NCBI RefSeq assembly: GCF_030272615.1
Contig: NC_081411.1
Span: forward strand, 833,766,136-833,828,135
DNA from: Cryptomeria japonica
Taxonomy: Eukaryota; Streptophyta; Pinopsida; Cupressales; Cupressaceae
DNA length: 62,000 bases
Direction: 5' to 3'
Below, piece by piece: positions 1-10,652 of the stretch. Below the pieces are notes generated by a model, which saw nothing but the letters and a program-made list of their open reading frames with translations, was not told where the DNA came from and made no database searches. Every line of letters begins with the position of its first letter. Position 1 is the stretch's first letter. The translations under genes were made by a program, and so were the position numbers.

Positions 1-1112
1 ATTTGGTGCTGCCGTCCTCTATGTTGATTCAGTCTGATTCTCTTTATGGATTCGATCTGCCTTTGTATTTTTTTTATTTCTGATTGATATTTATCTTCTT
101 TTGTTCCCTTTTGACAGTTCTTCGCTATTGTTGGAATATCCCTTTTTGTTATACGATCTGTTTTCTGTGTATGCAGTATCTGCCTCTGTTATTCTTCGAT
201 GCTTCCCTTGCCTTGATGCTGGCGGGTTCTCTTATACCTCACGCTAGTCATTGGGGAGTCATGTCCCTTTTCTACAGATTGTATTGGTTGTGAAGAATGT
301 GTCTCTTCGGTTTCTGCCTTTTGGAAGTAATTGCCCCCTTAACAGATCATTGTTAAGACTAATCAAAGACACCCGATCCTAAATTAATCATTACTTCATT
401 AATGTAGCACTTGTGAGAAATATTCGAGAGTGATCGAACCTTATCTTCCATCTATTGCTACTATAATTGCTGCATTGATCAATCCTGATTGTGTGATAGG
501 CGATTGGGGTTTTTATGAAATTGTGAGGTCCTGCCTAGTAAGTCAATTTCATACGACTGGGTCAATGTTTTATATGATGTCAGATCAGGGGAACATGATA
601 GATTAGGAATAGAACTCTAACAAATTTAACAAAACCCTTCAAACCAGTACGCATAGCTCTAGTCCCTATTAATATTATTTGTATAAACCATAGCAGCATT
701 AATCTTTTGGAGAAAAAATCAGCAAACCAAAAGTATAAGATTTTTTGAAAAAATCAGGAAAAAAGTGGCAAAAAATCGGGGAAATGGGATTTAGACAAAA
801 ACGAAAAAAATTGTAGAAAAACAATCAAAAACTACTATTTTTATATAGTTAAGGGCATTTCCATAGCATAGAGATATTCAGAGCAAATAAAATAGAGAGT
901 TCAACCCATTAATTGTAGAAAATAGATTTTCGTAGTTGATATTCATATTGCTGATTACATCACACAAAACATACCACAACAGCATAAATAATAACTAGAT
1001 AGTGACAGTCGTCAAAATGTCAATTATAATATAGTTTGTGACCTTATAAAATCAACCTATAAACTAAGTACAAAGTTTGTGGTTTTTCTCTATGCATGCC
1101 TTTTATGTTATT
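1..1112. other. non-coding, no recognisable gene
   Basis: No homology I can recognise. The first 560 bases are of mixed composition, and a 69-codon plus-strand frame at 84-293 has no family features and is probably chance. From about 650 the sequence is A-rich with long A runs. It may be old LTR sequence, but I see no terminal motifs or target duplication. Confidence 0.5.
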
Positions 1113-1117
1113 AACAT
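1113..1117. repeat. target site duplication AACAT (left)
   Basis: Exact match to 5186-5190 on the other side of the Copia element, directly next to the LTR end. Confidence 0.85.
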
Positions 1118-1261
1118 TATTAAGATTATGGTAATTGCATAATTTATTTACAAAAGAACAAACGTTCAGAAGACATAAATAGAAACATTCTAAGAAGACT
1201 AGAATACACTAGAAATACATGAGTGACCATTAAATAATAATAGAATAATATTATTCTAACA
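1118..1261 (-). repeat. 3' LTR of Copia element (144 bp)
   Basis: Read on the minus strand it starts TGTTAGAATAAT and ends CTTAATA. It matches 4995-5185 closely but lacks 47 bp that lie between two copies of AACAAACGTT in the 5' LTR, which suggests a deletion between short direct repeats. Confidence 0.9.
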
Positions 1262-1272
1262 CCCTCCCTTAA
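1262..1272 (-). other. polypurine tract
   Basis: On the minus strand the interior ends TTAAGGGAGGG directly before the TGTTAG of the 3' LTR. This is the expected place for plus-strand DNA priming. Confidence 0.75.
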
Positions 1273-1399
1273 TGGTCAATCTATCAACTACACCAAGCTG
1301 CCCCCTAAATTTGACAAACTTATCCGGGCTCAAAGACTTGGTGAGGATGTTTGCAGTCTAATAATCAATTGGAACATATTGCAAATCTACTGATCTGTC

Positions 1400-1890
1400 T
1401 TAAACCAACTTTCGGATGAAATGACACTGGAGCTCAACATGCTTGGTTTGTTCATGGAAGACTAGATTCTTGGCAAGTTTGAGCACTCCTTGATTATCAC
1501 AGAAGAGGGGTGAAGGACCTGCTTGAAACATTTGCATGTTCGAAAGCATCCTTCGAAGCCAAACTGCCTCACAAGCTACTTTGACAATTCCCTGATATTC
1601 TACTTCGGTCGAGGAAAGAGTTATGGCTTGCTGCTTCTTACTGGTCCAAGTAACGGCACCTGTTCCCAGACTGAAGACATACCCAGATGTAGATTTTTTG
1701 TCATCAACAGAGCCTGCCCAATCTGAGTTTGTGTAACCAATGAGTCTAGGATCTTTGTTTCTGCGATACAAAATGCCAAAGTCAAAAGTACCCTTGACAT
1801 AGCACAGGACACGCTTCGTTGCAGCCCAGTGTTCAACTGTAGGGGCTGTCATGAAGCAAGAAATGTAGCTTACAGCAAAACTGATATCAA
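1400..1890 (-). pseudogene. Copia RNase H, with the last residues of RT
   Basis: The minus-strand frame opens with a stretch matching the RT C-terminus ('DISFAV', then 'APTVEHW' and 'AATKRVLCYVKGT'), followed by the Copia RNase H domain. Visible RNase H features are 'YTNSDWAGSVDDKKSTSGY' (a Copia-type first catalytic Asp), 'SSTEVEY' (catalytic Glu) and 'CDNQGVLKLAKN' (second Asp). It ends near 'HVELQCHFIRKLV'. Upstream, the RT body with its YVDD box is absent and the sequence joins the integrase tail almost directly. No functional polymerase could be made from this copy. Confidence 0.88.
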
Positions 1891-1936
1891 GATGCTGCTC
1901 AAGATTCTCTTGAGGAAAGTCGAGTGGTGCAACTAC

Positions 1937-2479
1937 CTATTCGGGAGACCCTGCAGCAGGGGCGACAGGTAAAAAGCCTGGGGCAGCTGTATCCCTCCCA
2001 TCAGGTGGACCTAACGGAAGACGGACACCCAAATTTGTAGCCTTCCGAGGGTGATCCTCAATGCTCAAAACAGGAGAAGAGAGCTGAAAAGGCCCTCGTT
2101 CTTCATCAAAAACAACATCCCAACCGAATATGAGACGATTTGTGTCTACATCAATCAACCGGTAAGCTTTGTGATTGTCATTGTAGCCAGTGAACATGAG
2201 TTTTTGGCTCTTGGAATCCAACTTGGTGCGCTTGGCATCAAGAATCCAAACAAACGTTGTGGAGCCAAAGACTTTCAGATGACTGATTTTGGGCTTGCGA
2301 CCTGACCAAGCCTCTTCCGAAGTCTTCTTCTCAACAGCCATTGTAGTGGACCAATTCAGGAGATAGACAGCAGCAAAGACTACTTCTGCCCAAAATTTCT
2401 TTGGAACATTCTTATGTTCCAACATAAACCGAGCCATTTCGATTATCATGCAGTTGCGCCGCTCAAGGACACCATTTTA
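1937..2479 (-). pseudogene. Copia integrase, C-terminal half
   Basis: It continues the integrase frame after two adjacent stop codons (2477-2482). It carries 'NGVLERRN', containing the third acidic residue of the DDE triad, then 'MARFMLEHKNVPKKFWAEVV', and a GKPx-like region 'HLKVFGSTTFVW', all typical of Copia integrase C-termini. It ends at a stop shortly before the deleted RT. The frame is the same as the upstream half, so only the double stop separates them. Confidence 0.88.
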
Positions 2480-3139
2480 CTAAGGGGCATAAGGTGTTGT
2501 AAGTTGACGCTTAATACCATGTTGTTCACAGAAGTTGGAGAAAGCAAAAGAACAAAACTCCCCCCCATTATCTGACCTAAGAGTAATTACGTGTTGACCA
2601 AAATCTTTTTCTACTAAGGCCTTAAACTTTTGAAATACACTAAACACCTCTGACTTTTGTTGAAGAAAATACACCCAAATTTTGCAACTGAAATCATCAT
2701 TAAATAATAAGAAATACCTAGACCAAATAACTGAAGGAGTGTTCATCGGCCCACAAATGTCAACATGAACCGATTGCAATACCTTGGAAGCTTGCCATGA
2801 GTCACCATCCAAAAATGGAGTCTGATGCTCCTTTCCAGCCTGACAAGCTTTGCAAACTCCTAGACTCTGGGTCTTAATCTTTGGCAATCCAATAATCAGA
2901 TCCTCCCGAACAAGCTGAGAGAGATAGTGCACATTCAAGTGCCCATACTGTTGATGCCAGAGGTTACTGATGGAAGAGTGCTTGGCTGCAATAGCATGCT
3001 CCTGAGAATCACCCGAATCAATGAATCTGTATAGACCATGATCCTCAAGACCGACAGTGACTGTAGACTGAATCTCTCGGTCAATAATACTGCACTTAAG
3101 TGAACTGAAGATCACATCGAGTCGAGCATAGTGTCTCAT
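2480..3139 (-). pseudogene. Copia GAG-pre-integrase and integrase core
   Basis: This 219-residue frame contains the zinc-binding HHCC module ('WHQQYGHLN' then 'CKACQAGK'), followed by the catalytic core with Asp in 'VDICGP' and Asp in 'RSDNGGEF'. It breaks at 'TTPYAP' followed by TAG TAA, where relatives usually have two Gln codons. Both stops fit single C-to-T changes. The 3' continuation is in the same frame at 1937-2479. Confidence 0.9.
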
Positions 3140-3159
3140 AACCTAACTGATATTCTGCG

Positions 3160-3230
3160 AATCAATCACGTCGATGAGTGAAGTATCGAGTAGCACCTAA
3201 ATCAATATACTAGGGAGAAGACTTCACATG
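3160..3230 (-). pseudogene. Copia aspartic protease remnant
   Basis: Minus-strand translation gives 'YIDLGATRYFTH' with the presumed catalytic Asp at 3201-3203. Copia proteases usually read DSGA here, so the Ser has changed. A TAG immediately upstream sits where relatives have Trp. Only the active-site region is recognisable. Confidence 0.7.
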
Positions 3231-3309
3231 ATCCGCAGGTGTTTTAGCCATGAAGGCATAAAAGGCAGATTCGTTTTGCTAAGTGTGCTTTGCAACATTT
3301 TCCTTAGGT

Positions 3310-4095
3310 TGAGAACCTGCTTGCTTGTATTGAGCAACCAAGCGTTTACAACATTCCAGCTTCATGTGACCATACTGGTGATAGTAGTTGAACAAAACGT
3401 TCTTCTTCTTCGACCCTTTTGATGACGAAGAAGAGCTCTTCTGCCGAGAAGACTGAGATTTTCCTTTATCCTTGTGAAAGGATTTGGCTACGAAGGCTTG
3501 TTCTGTGGAGGACGAACTGGCACCGCTACCGCACTGCTATTTCCACCAATACTATTGCAGAAGTTTGTTGCACAACTCGGGAAACTTGAGGTCAACATTA
3601 GTTGAAGTAATGTTGAGTGTCTCAACAAAGTGTTCATAGGACTTTGGCAAACTCTTCAAAGTGATGACTACCATGTCCTCTTCCTCCATCTTTCGCCCGA
3701 TTGCTTCCAACTAATCACGGATGTCCTTGATTTTGGTGAGATGCTTCTGAAGAGGATTTTGTTCATCCATGACGATAGAGAAAAGCATGTTCTTGAGAAA
3801 GAACACACGGCTTTTATCAGAAATCTCATGCAACGCCTTCAGATGCTCCCAAATCTTGGCAATTGTCTTGCTAGACAGAACCTATGGGAGTTGATCATCG
3901 ATGACCGATATTTTGATGAGCATGACAGCTTCACGATTCTGCTCATCAAACATATCTTGATTGGTACCGGCTACTGTAGGACGTGTAGATTTCCCCAACA
4001 CCATCTAATCAAGGCGGAGATATTCAAAGTTTGTCAACAACCGCTGCTTCGAAGTGTTATAATTCCTACCATTAAACTTAATACTGGCTTCCAAC
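3310..4095 (-). pseudogene. Copia gag (UBN2-type) remnant
   Basis: The minus-strand frame starts near 'KFNGRNY' and continues through 'IWEHLKALHE', 'FFLKNMLFSIVMDE' and 'LPKSYEHFVETLN', all features of Copia capsid proteins. It is broken by several stops. A Ser/Lys-rich linker leads to a zinc knuckle at about 3351-3392 reading 'FNYYHQYGHMKLEC'. The first two Cys of the CCHC motif are replaced by Phe and Tyr. The plus-strand frame at 3630-4295 is an antisense shadow of this gene. Confidence 0.82.
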
Positions 4096-4150
4096 ATTAT
4101 GTTGGTCAAATACACCATCTTTCACATTTTTTGAGGCACAAAAATGAGAT

Positions 4151-4260
4151 AGTGGCAAAATGTTGGCACAAATATCGAGGCACAGATCCCAATGCACAAA
4201 AAAATAGTGGCAAAATGTTGGCACAAATGTCAAGGCACACAAGATTTTGCTTGCACGAAT
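4151..4260. repeat. 55-bp tandem duplication
   Basis: The motif AGTGGCAAAATGTTGGCACA starts at 4151 and again at 4206. It lies in the 5' leader/gag-proximal part of the Copia element. Confidence 0.75.
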
Positions 4261-4977
4261 TTGTGAGGACCCAGAAAATTTTGAAGAGAACCTAAAAAAT
4301 TGCCTAAAAAACCCAAAACAAAATTTGTGAAGACCCAAAACATTTCTAAAATTTGCGTGCCCTATTCGTAGAAAAAATACGAAAGGTCAAACTGAAAACC
4401 TAGGCGACACGAACAGGGAAACACACAACACGAACGCAGACAAAAAGAACTCCGTCGTGCGGGCTAGGAGTTCATCATGCTTGCAAAAACCCTTGGCAGG
4501 TAGATGTCACAGGTGACATCTAAAAAAAAAAAGCCAATAAAGACGTCACAAGCTCCAGAATAGAAGAAAGACCAATCGCAGAAAAGTGCATCGCATAAAC
4601 ACATGTAGACGATTCCGAATGCGAGCAAAAAACCCTAATGCACCGTAGATGTAAACAAATCGCACGTACTGAGAAAGTCGAAGTCACACTATGCAACCAC
4701 GATCAAAGGCAGAAATCTTCACACAAAAGTCACGCCGAATAACAGAGAAATGCGCCCACGGAAGAAGAAAAACCGCACATTGCAAAGGTGCACGAACTCG
4801 TCAAAAAACGGCACGAGCATGGACAGAAATGAAACACAAAGGTCGCGGGAAACAAACACGAACAGGCCCACAAATTTTCAAAATAGAAGCCTTAGAAAAA
4901 ACTCTAAGAAGACTTTAGAAAATTCTAAATCAAAAAAGATTGAAAACCTTGAAATGATTTTTTTTTTTAATTTAGAA

Positions 4978-4994
4978 CTCCCGCTCAAATACCA
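4978..4994 (-). other. primer-binding site (tRNA-iMet type)
   Basis: The minus strand reads TGGTATTTGAGCGGGAG directly after the 5' LTR end. The plant initiator-Met primer site is TGGTATCAGAGC, so the first six bases and the GAGC core agree. It fixes both the LTR boundary and the orientation. Confidence 0.8.
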
Positions 4995-5185
4995 TATTAA
5001 GATTATGGTAATTGCATAATTTATTTACAAAAGAACAAACGTTTTTATAGCAATTGCAAGGAACGATGTTTCCTTAAAGAAACAAACGTTCAAAAGACAG
5101 AAATAGAAACATTCTAAGAAGACTAGAATACACTAAAAATACATGAGTGACCATTAAATAATAATAGAATAATATTATTCTAACA
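4995..5185 (-). repeat. 5' LTR of Copia element (191 bp)
   Basis: Full-length LTR starting TGTTAG (minus strand, at 5185) and ending CTTAATA at 4995. The 3' end is TA rather than the usual CA. Confidence 0.9.
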
Positions 5186-5190
5186 AACAT
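5186..5190. repeat. target site duplication AACAT (right)
   Basis: Partner of 1113-1117. It follows the TGTTAG end of the 5' LTR as read on the minus strand. Confidence 0.85.
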
Positions 5191-6060
5191 TTGCAAACTA
5201 GAATAGATGATTTTAAGTGATGGCATACTATCTAGTTTGAGGTTACATTTATTGATTTAGTGATATGTCAATTAGTTAATCAACAAAAGTATTATAAAAT
5301 AGCTAAGTTGCTAGTATGGGTAAAGGTACAAGATCCCACTAGGTGGGGGTTTGGGAGGACCTTGATAAGTTTGAGAAGCAAAACTGATAAGTTGCACAAG
5401 GTGTTGGATGAGGGGAGCTATGCCCCCAAAAAAATAAATTTAGAGACAATGAGAAAAAAGAGAGTGAAGAGAGCAAAATGATCTTTGTATTGGGAGAAAT
5501 AATGCTTTTAGAGGCATTTTAGAGTTTTTGGATGCAAAAAAAAGTCAACAATGATCGAAATTAGATGACAAAAGGGAGATGGCAAGTAAAATAATATCTA
5601 ATATTATAAACTTATGAATTTTGCTATGAATATTATCACGTATACATCAAAAAGAATCTCATGAGATGTCAAATCCAATCTCCATTTTCAACTAAAAATG
5701 TTCATAATGTCTAGCCCATATTAGGCTTTAATATGAATAAATGGAATGTTATTGTGTTTTTTTGCGAGAAGAACATTCGGGTATTTGTTGGCCAATTTAA
5801 AAATAACCATAGAAAAATAATAAGGCACAAAATAGAAATACAAAGGGTCCTTCAGCTGAATAACTAAATCATGGAAAAATGCAACAAAGAAACAACATTG
5901 ACAAAGATGAATACCTAGAATGTTTGCCTATCGCGTAGCTAAAACACCCTCTAATTTTCATCAATTCTCTGCTCTTCCGCAACCAAGAACTCATTGAAGA
6001 CGTCGCATGACATCATTTATAAAACATTCGCAGGGTTTTTTCATTGTTTTGAGGGTTTTT
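5191..6060. other. unassigned sequence
   Basis: AT-rich, with no gene or repeat boundary that I can support. A 73-codon plus-strand frame at 5260-5481 has no recognisable motif. Confidence 0.5.
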
Positions 6061-6295
6061 TGTGGGTTTCGCGTCAATTTTAGGTTTGCTAATATTTCGC
6101 ATTTTTGCAGCTGATTATACCCACGGTTTAATCACAATTTGAATGCAAAAAATTGTGGAAAATCATTGACTGATTTTTCCACAATATTTTGGGGAAGAAA
6201 TCGTGCCCTTGCCCGACTCACGATTAATTGTGATCAATCACGAATTTTTGGCGACTGTCGCTTCTTTGGTATTAATTATAATTTATAAACTAAAG
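6060..6295 (+). repeat. divergent direct repeat, copy 1
   Basis: Shares an ordered series of blocks with 6690-6935: TTTAA(T/C)A..A..TTGAATGCAA, a run with TCA(T)TGA(C)TGA, GGGGAAGAAATCG, a region with GATTAAT, and a final TTGCTTCTTTGGTATAAA-type block. The copies are clearly diverged. Confidence 0.6.
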
Positions 6296-6689
6296 GGGTT
6301 TCACTCCTTCCGCGTCAAAGTGCCATCTATAATAGTGCAAAATAGTATTAATTTTAAAGCTAGTGTACAATATTAATTATATAATTTTCGCATCAAAATC
6401 CATGGGGCGGGGTGTGCAGAGAGCTTGAGTCAAATCGAAGCTGCAATCTAGAGCAGATTTGCCAGCTGCTTTGACACTATCTCATATCCGCACAATTTAG
6501 GATGATTGAGGCCTTTCAAATTCGGTTGATGACCGCCATTGCTCTTCCCGCTCCTTTATTTAGGGATTTTTAGAGATCGGAAAGAAAACTAAAGGACAAA
6601 ATAACAAACTGTTTCAAGGATGATTCCACATTGACTCTAATTGCATCTCGGATCTGCCCTATTTTTTAAGCAATTCAGTAATTTTGCAA

Positions 6690-6935
6690 ATTTTTACACG
6701 ATTTTTTTCACTTTTTTTCCATTTGGGGGGGGGGGGGGGGGGTGGTTTAACATGATTTTAATGCAATTTAAACGCAAAAAACCATTGAAAATTGAGTCAA
6801 TGATTGATCAACTATATTTTCATGAATCAGGATTTTTTCAGGGAATAAATCGGCTGGCTCCAAGATTCAAGATTAATCGGGTATAATCACAATTTTTTGC
6901 AACTATTGCTTCTTTGGTATAAACTATAAACCTTT
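6690..6935 (+). repeat. divergent direct repeat, copy 2
   Basis: Second copy of the unit at 6060-6295, about 635 bp downstream. It contains an 18-G homopolymer. Confidence 0.6.
6725..6742 (+). repeat. G18 homopolymer
   Basis: Eighteen consecutive G, then T and GG. The exact length should be treated cautiously because homopolymers are often misread. Confidence 0.8.
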
Positions 6936-7530
6936 TCAATAGTTCTCCTCTTGTGAAATTATAATCATCCTCCTTGGAAGCCAAGCTTGTCCTTTGACAT
7001 GCAATGTACTGAAACTGCTAAAAGAAAGAAAGAAAGAAATTATGTTAATGTCCACAGATGACTAGAAGTAGGTCAGTGGGACTCGAGTACCCCAAATTAA
7101 AAAGAAAGCTCTATGAGGAAAATCCTAGCAAAGCGCCATGAAAGGGAAGAACCAAAATCAAAATATAGAACAGCAAGGGACCACCAACATAGGTGGTCAA
7201 GACACCAATACAAATAGTCAAGAACCCCACAAAGCATATGTTGAGGATTTCAAAAGAGAAAAGGTCTCATTGACTATCGTGGTCTAGGCAAAAAATAGGG
7301 TCACTAGGGTCATCGTCGATCTCTGTGAAGTGGTCACTAGGGTCATCGTTGATCACTACGAAGGGGCCTATACAAGATCTAATAGTGCTCATGGGAGAGT
7401 TATTGGATATTTTGTCATTGATGTCAAAGGATGATGATCAAGGTTGTCTAGCAATTGCGTGTTTTAGCTGGTTGGTTGTTTGGTTGAGCTGCTTGGTTTT
7501 GTGCTTGAGCTGGTTGGTCTTGATTGTTTT
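6936..7530. other. unassigned sequence
   Basis: Contains a short (AGAA)n run near 7021-7039 and a partial 40-bp duplication of 'GGTCACTAGGGTCATCGT' near 7301 and 7332. No gene is visible. Confidence 0.5.
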
Positions 7531-8290
7531 TTATGCACCTCGAACACAGAATAAAATACCAAGGTATTCTATCCTCTCTTGAACAAAGACCTCTCAAATG
7601 CTAAGCTTCATGATCAAATGAGATGACTCCAAGGTTAATACTGTCAAGTCTTGACTTTAGATTGTGGATAGACTCAGTGATATACGATGTGATATTGTTG
7701 TAATCACAAGGGGACTTACGTTTATACTTGACCTCTTGCTGGAACTTTAGATCTTGCTAACTTAACTTTGGAAAATAAAAGGCAAAAAGGGGGAAGAATT
7801 TAGAAAGACTACACTACTCCTAAGATCAATGATGATCATTGATGTTACTTGGATAGACAAATTCCCTCAAATCAAGCCTTGATTCATCATGATGACAACA
7901 ACTACACGAGACCGATGCAATCTTCTAAGGAAATGGAAGATTTTCATATTGCAAATACATCACTCTAATACCCAATGATGGCGCAACTTGAACAAGTATC
8001 CAGAATCGAACTTAGCATAATAATGAGGTTCAAGCTAACTTTACACTATGGCTTACAATCAGCATACCACAAAAAGTATGAACCAAGGAATTCATCACAA
8101 TATCTTCATAAGCATCCATCATAATCAATGAATTCTTTCTAACTTTGTGAAGTAACAAGAAACCATGCAAATGTAGAAACAACACAAAGATCCAACATAA
8201 CTTCAATGAAATCAAGTATTTATTTCCACAAGTCTTAGCAACAATTTCTTCTTTCATCCTCCAACTCTACTTCTGATTTCTATGAACTTC
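7530..8290. repeat. interspersed repeat family A, copy 1
   Basis: Shares ordered blocks with 12380-12850: ACACAGAATAAA, CTCTCTTGA(A/T)CAAAG, GACTCCAAGGTT, CAAGGGGACTT(A/G)CGTTT, AATCGAACTTAGCATAA, and GCAAAAAGTATGAACCA-like. The spacing is similar but insertions and deletions separate the copies. It is probably a fragment of an LTR or leader. No termini are resolved. Confidence 0.65.
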
Positions 8291-8486
8291 TAACTATCGA
8301 CTAGCCATTATTAACCTTTATAAATGAGGAGACTGAGCCTTATATAGAGAGCTCATTACATTTCAATGGCCAAAATTGATTCTCAAATCAATGGCCAAGA
8401 TTTTACAATAAAACCCTAATTAGGGTATGTTACAGCAAACTCCCTTCTTGACTAATAAGAAAATTACAATGAATAGGACACGTGTC

Positions 8487-8821
8487 TATTAAGAATATAG
8501 GCAGAGATAAACAAAGAAGCTGCAAATAAATTAAACACAATCAATATGGTGCTTCATCTCATTTCAAGACTCAATACATGGCTAATATATAGCCACTTAC
8601 ATAACCAAACAACCTCCTATTTAATAGGGAGGTGTTATAACAAATATCCCGGAATATCATTCACGGGTATAACACATTAACCACTAACGATATATACAAC
8701 TAACCATCCAAACCTATATTAGTGATTTGTTTATTAACAACATCACTATTACAATAGTATTTACCTTTCTACATTTACACAATTACTAACACCTATAATG
8801 TAAACATTAATTTTCCTAGCA
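8487..8821 (-). repeat. 3' LTR of the non-autonomous element
   Basis: On the minus strand it starts TGCTAGGAAAATTA and ends CTTAATA. It matches 10653-10992. Confidence 0.88.
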
Positions 8822-8834
8822 TTCCCCCCTTTAG
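8822..8834 (-). other. polypurine tract
   Basis: On the minus strand the interior ends AAAGGGGGGAA directly before the LTR TG. Confidence 0.7.
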
Positions 8835-10638
8835 TGTTGACATGGTAGAAAAACATTCACACACTCTTCTCCAATATGCTCACCCTTGTGGCATGTCCAA
8901 CTATATGACTCATGACCTTGATCCAAAAGAAAGGTTGTCTCCTCCCATGGTTTTAAACAGGCTTACCACAAACCTTGACATGAACAGGAACCTCCACTCA
9001 TTTGCTCACCTCGTGTGGTTTTCTGGATCCTCCCACAAACCCTTTCAAGATCCATGAACTGACTTACTCCGGTGCTTTTGTTCACCACTATGCTTGCACA
9101 TTAGGGAAGTTACATAGAAATCACCATATATATCACAAATTGAGAATGGAACATTGTGGAATATTCCCCCCCACAATGTGAAATTTCCACTTATTCACAC
9201 AACACGTAACATTGAAAAACAAACTGCATAAGAGAAAAGAAAATGCCACCAAAGTTGATAAGCCACCCCATTGTTGGTGACTGATAAGGGGTCGCCAAAA
9301 TTCCTCCAACCTCCTGTGCCTCCAACCTCCAATGAATTTACTACTTACTTAGCAAATTTGACTTTTAGGCTCATTTCATAGTTGTGAGGAAAAATACATT
9401 CTCCTCTTTGATGTGAACTTACAAGGAGTGTCGGGCACCACCGATCATGTACTCCGATTATAATTTTCATTTTTTTTGTTTATATTTTTTTTACATTTTG
9501 ACATTTCTTAATGGATCCAATTCTAAAACAATACAACTTCACTTTGACTTGCTTTGATAGCATTCCAAGGTATCATGACCTTTATCTGTACAGATTGATT
9601 TTTATCGATCCAAATGTGTTGGTTGCACCTGTCGACAATGTATTACTAGCCACCAAATTGGTAACGCATAGATCACGCTAAACAAAAATTTGATCAATAC
9701 TAATAAATTTGATCTATATTGCTCCACAGTCTACCAATCAACCTACCTCAAATCCAATCTAATCCAAGTTGTCATAAAGCCACCAATTGCGTTATCTCAC
9801 ATTATGGCCTGATTTTACAGTACTCGGCGCACTTGATGAATGCTGATGAATGCTGATGCTAATCAATTGAATGGTGATGCCAAAGTCATCGACACTTTTG
9901 TTAGGAATTCGTCACTGCTAGCACAAGTTGTAATTGCCCACTCGCTGAGCAACAAATGAGATTGGGGGCTCGATCCAAGTGAAAAAAACCTATGATCAAA
10001 CCATGGATCAAAGCATACACCAAATTGAGATAAGCATGGTCAAAAATATGTAGATTTTAATGTGTGACCTTTCAATGAATGAATTTTCTCGATCCACGAA
10101 TAGATTGGCTAATAGCCTTTCAAAAAATCCACCACCCTTCAACTTCTTGAAACTAATAGCCAATGTGAGAAAAAAAGAAAACCAATCAAAGCACAAACAT
10201 ATAGAGATAAGGATCAATTCTTTCATCCGCCAATTTTCACAAATTTTTCGCTAACTCGGAAAAAAATTCATTGAACACAAAAGACACAAAATTTCATCAA
10301 CACCAAATAGATGCAAAAGTGAGTGATGAAGAAGCTTCTCAAAGCCAAGAATGCAAAATCCACGATCAAATGAACTTAGAGAAAGGCTGACCCAATAAAA
10401 ATGAGTTGAACTCCAAATAAGATGTGACTAAGAAATCGTTGTCCACCATCCACATGGATGCCCTATGTACCACAAAGGTCAAACACCATACACAAGCAAA
10501 TCAAAAAACCATATGTGCATGAAAGCAAATCAAGCTCATTGATTTGATCACTACTCTAAAGATAGAGCGATATCCTCATCACAAACTAATAGGTATAGAA
10601 TCCATCTTATCACTAAAGAGCAGGCACAAGATACGTAA
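8835..10638. other. interior of the non-autonomous element
   Basis: About 1.8 kb with no frame longer than about 72 codons and no recognisable motif. Most text is A-rich on the plus strand. Some of it reads like a degraded leader. Confidence 0.6.
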
Positions 10639-10652
10639 CTCCTTTGATACCA
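10639..10652 (-). other. primer-binding site (tRNA-iMet type)
   Basis: The minus strand reads TGGTATCAAAGGAG immediately after the LTR end. The first eight bases equal the initiator-Met primer site. Confidence 0.82.

Larger units (their letters stand above)
1118..5185 (-). mobile_element. Ty1-Copia LTR retrotransposon, decayed, RT lost
   Basis: A structurally delimited Copia element read on the minus strand. The right-hand (5') LTR is 4995-5185 and the left-hand (3') LTR is 1118-1261. Both are flanked by the 5-bp duplication AACAT (1113-1117 and 5186-5190). A primer-binding site resembling initiator-Met tRNA abuts the 5' LTR, and a polypurine tract abuts the 3' LTR. Between them, in Copia order, are gag, protease, integrase and RNase H. 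The reverse transcriptase that should lie between integrase and RNase H is missing. The total of 4.07 kb is correspondingly shorter than the usual 4.5-5.5 kb. Coding regions carry stops, so the element is dead. Confidence 0.92.

Noticed and set aside
3630-4295. 221-codon plus-strand open frame
   Set aside because: It is antisense to the Copia gag remnant, which has clear capsid motifs on the minus strand, and the plus-strand translation has no family features.
4978-4994. tRNA-like word
   Set aside because: It is the primer-binding site of the Copia element, not a tRNA gene. No cloverleaf is present.
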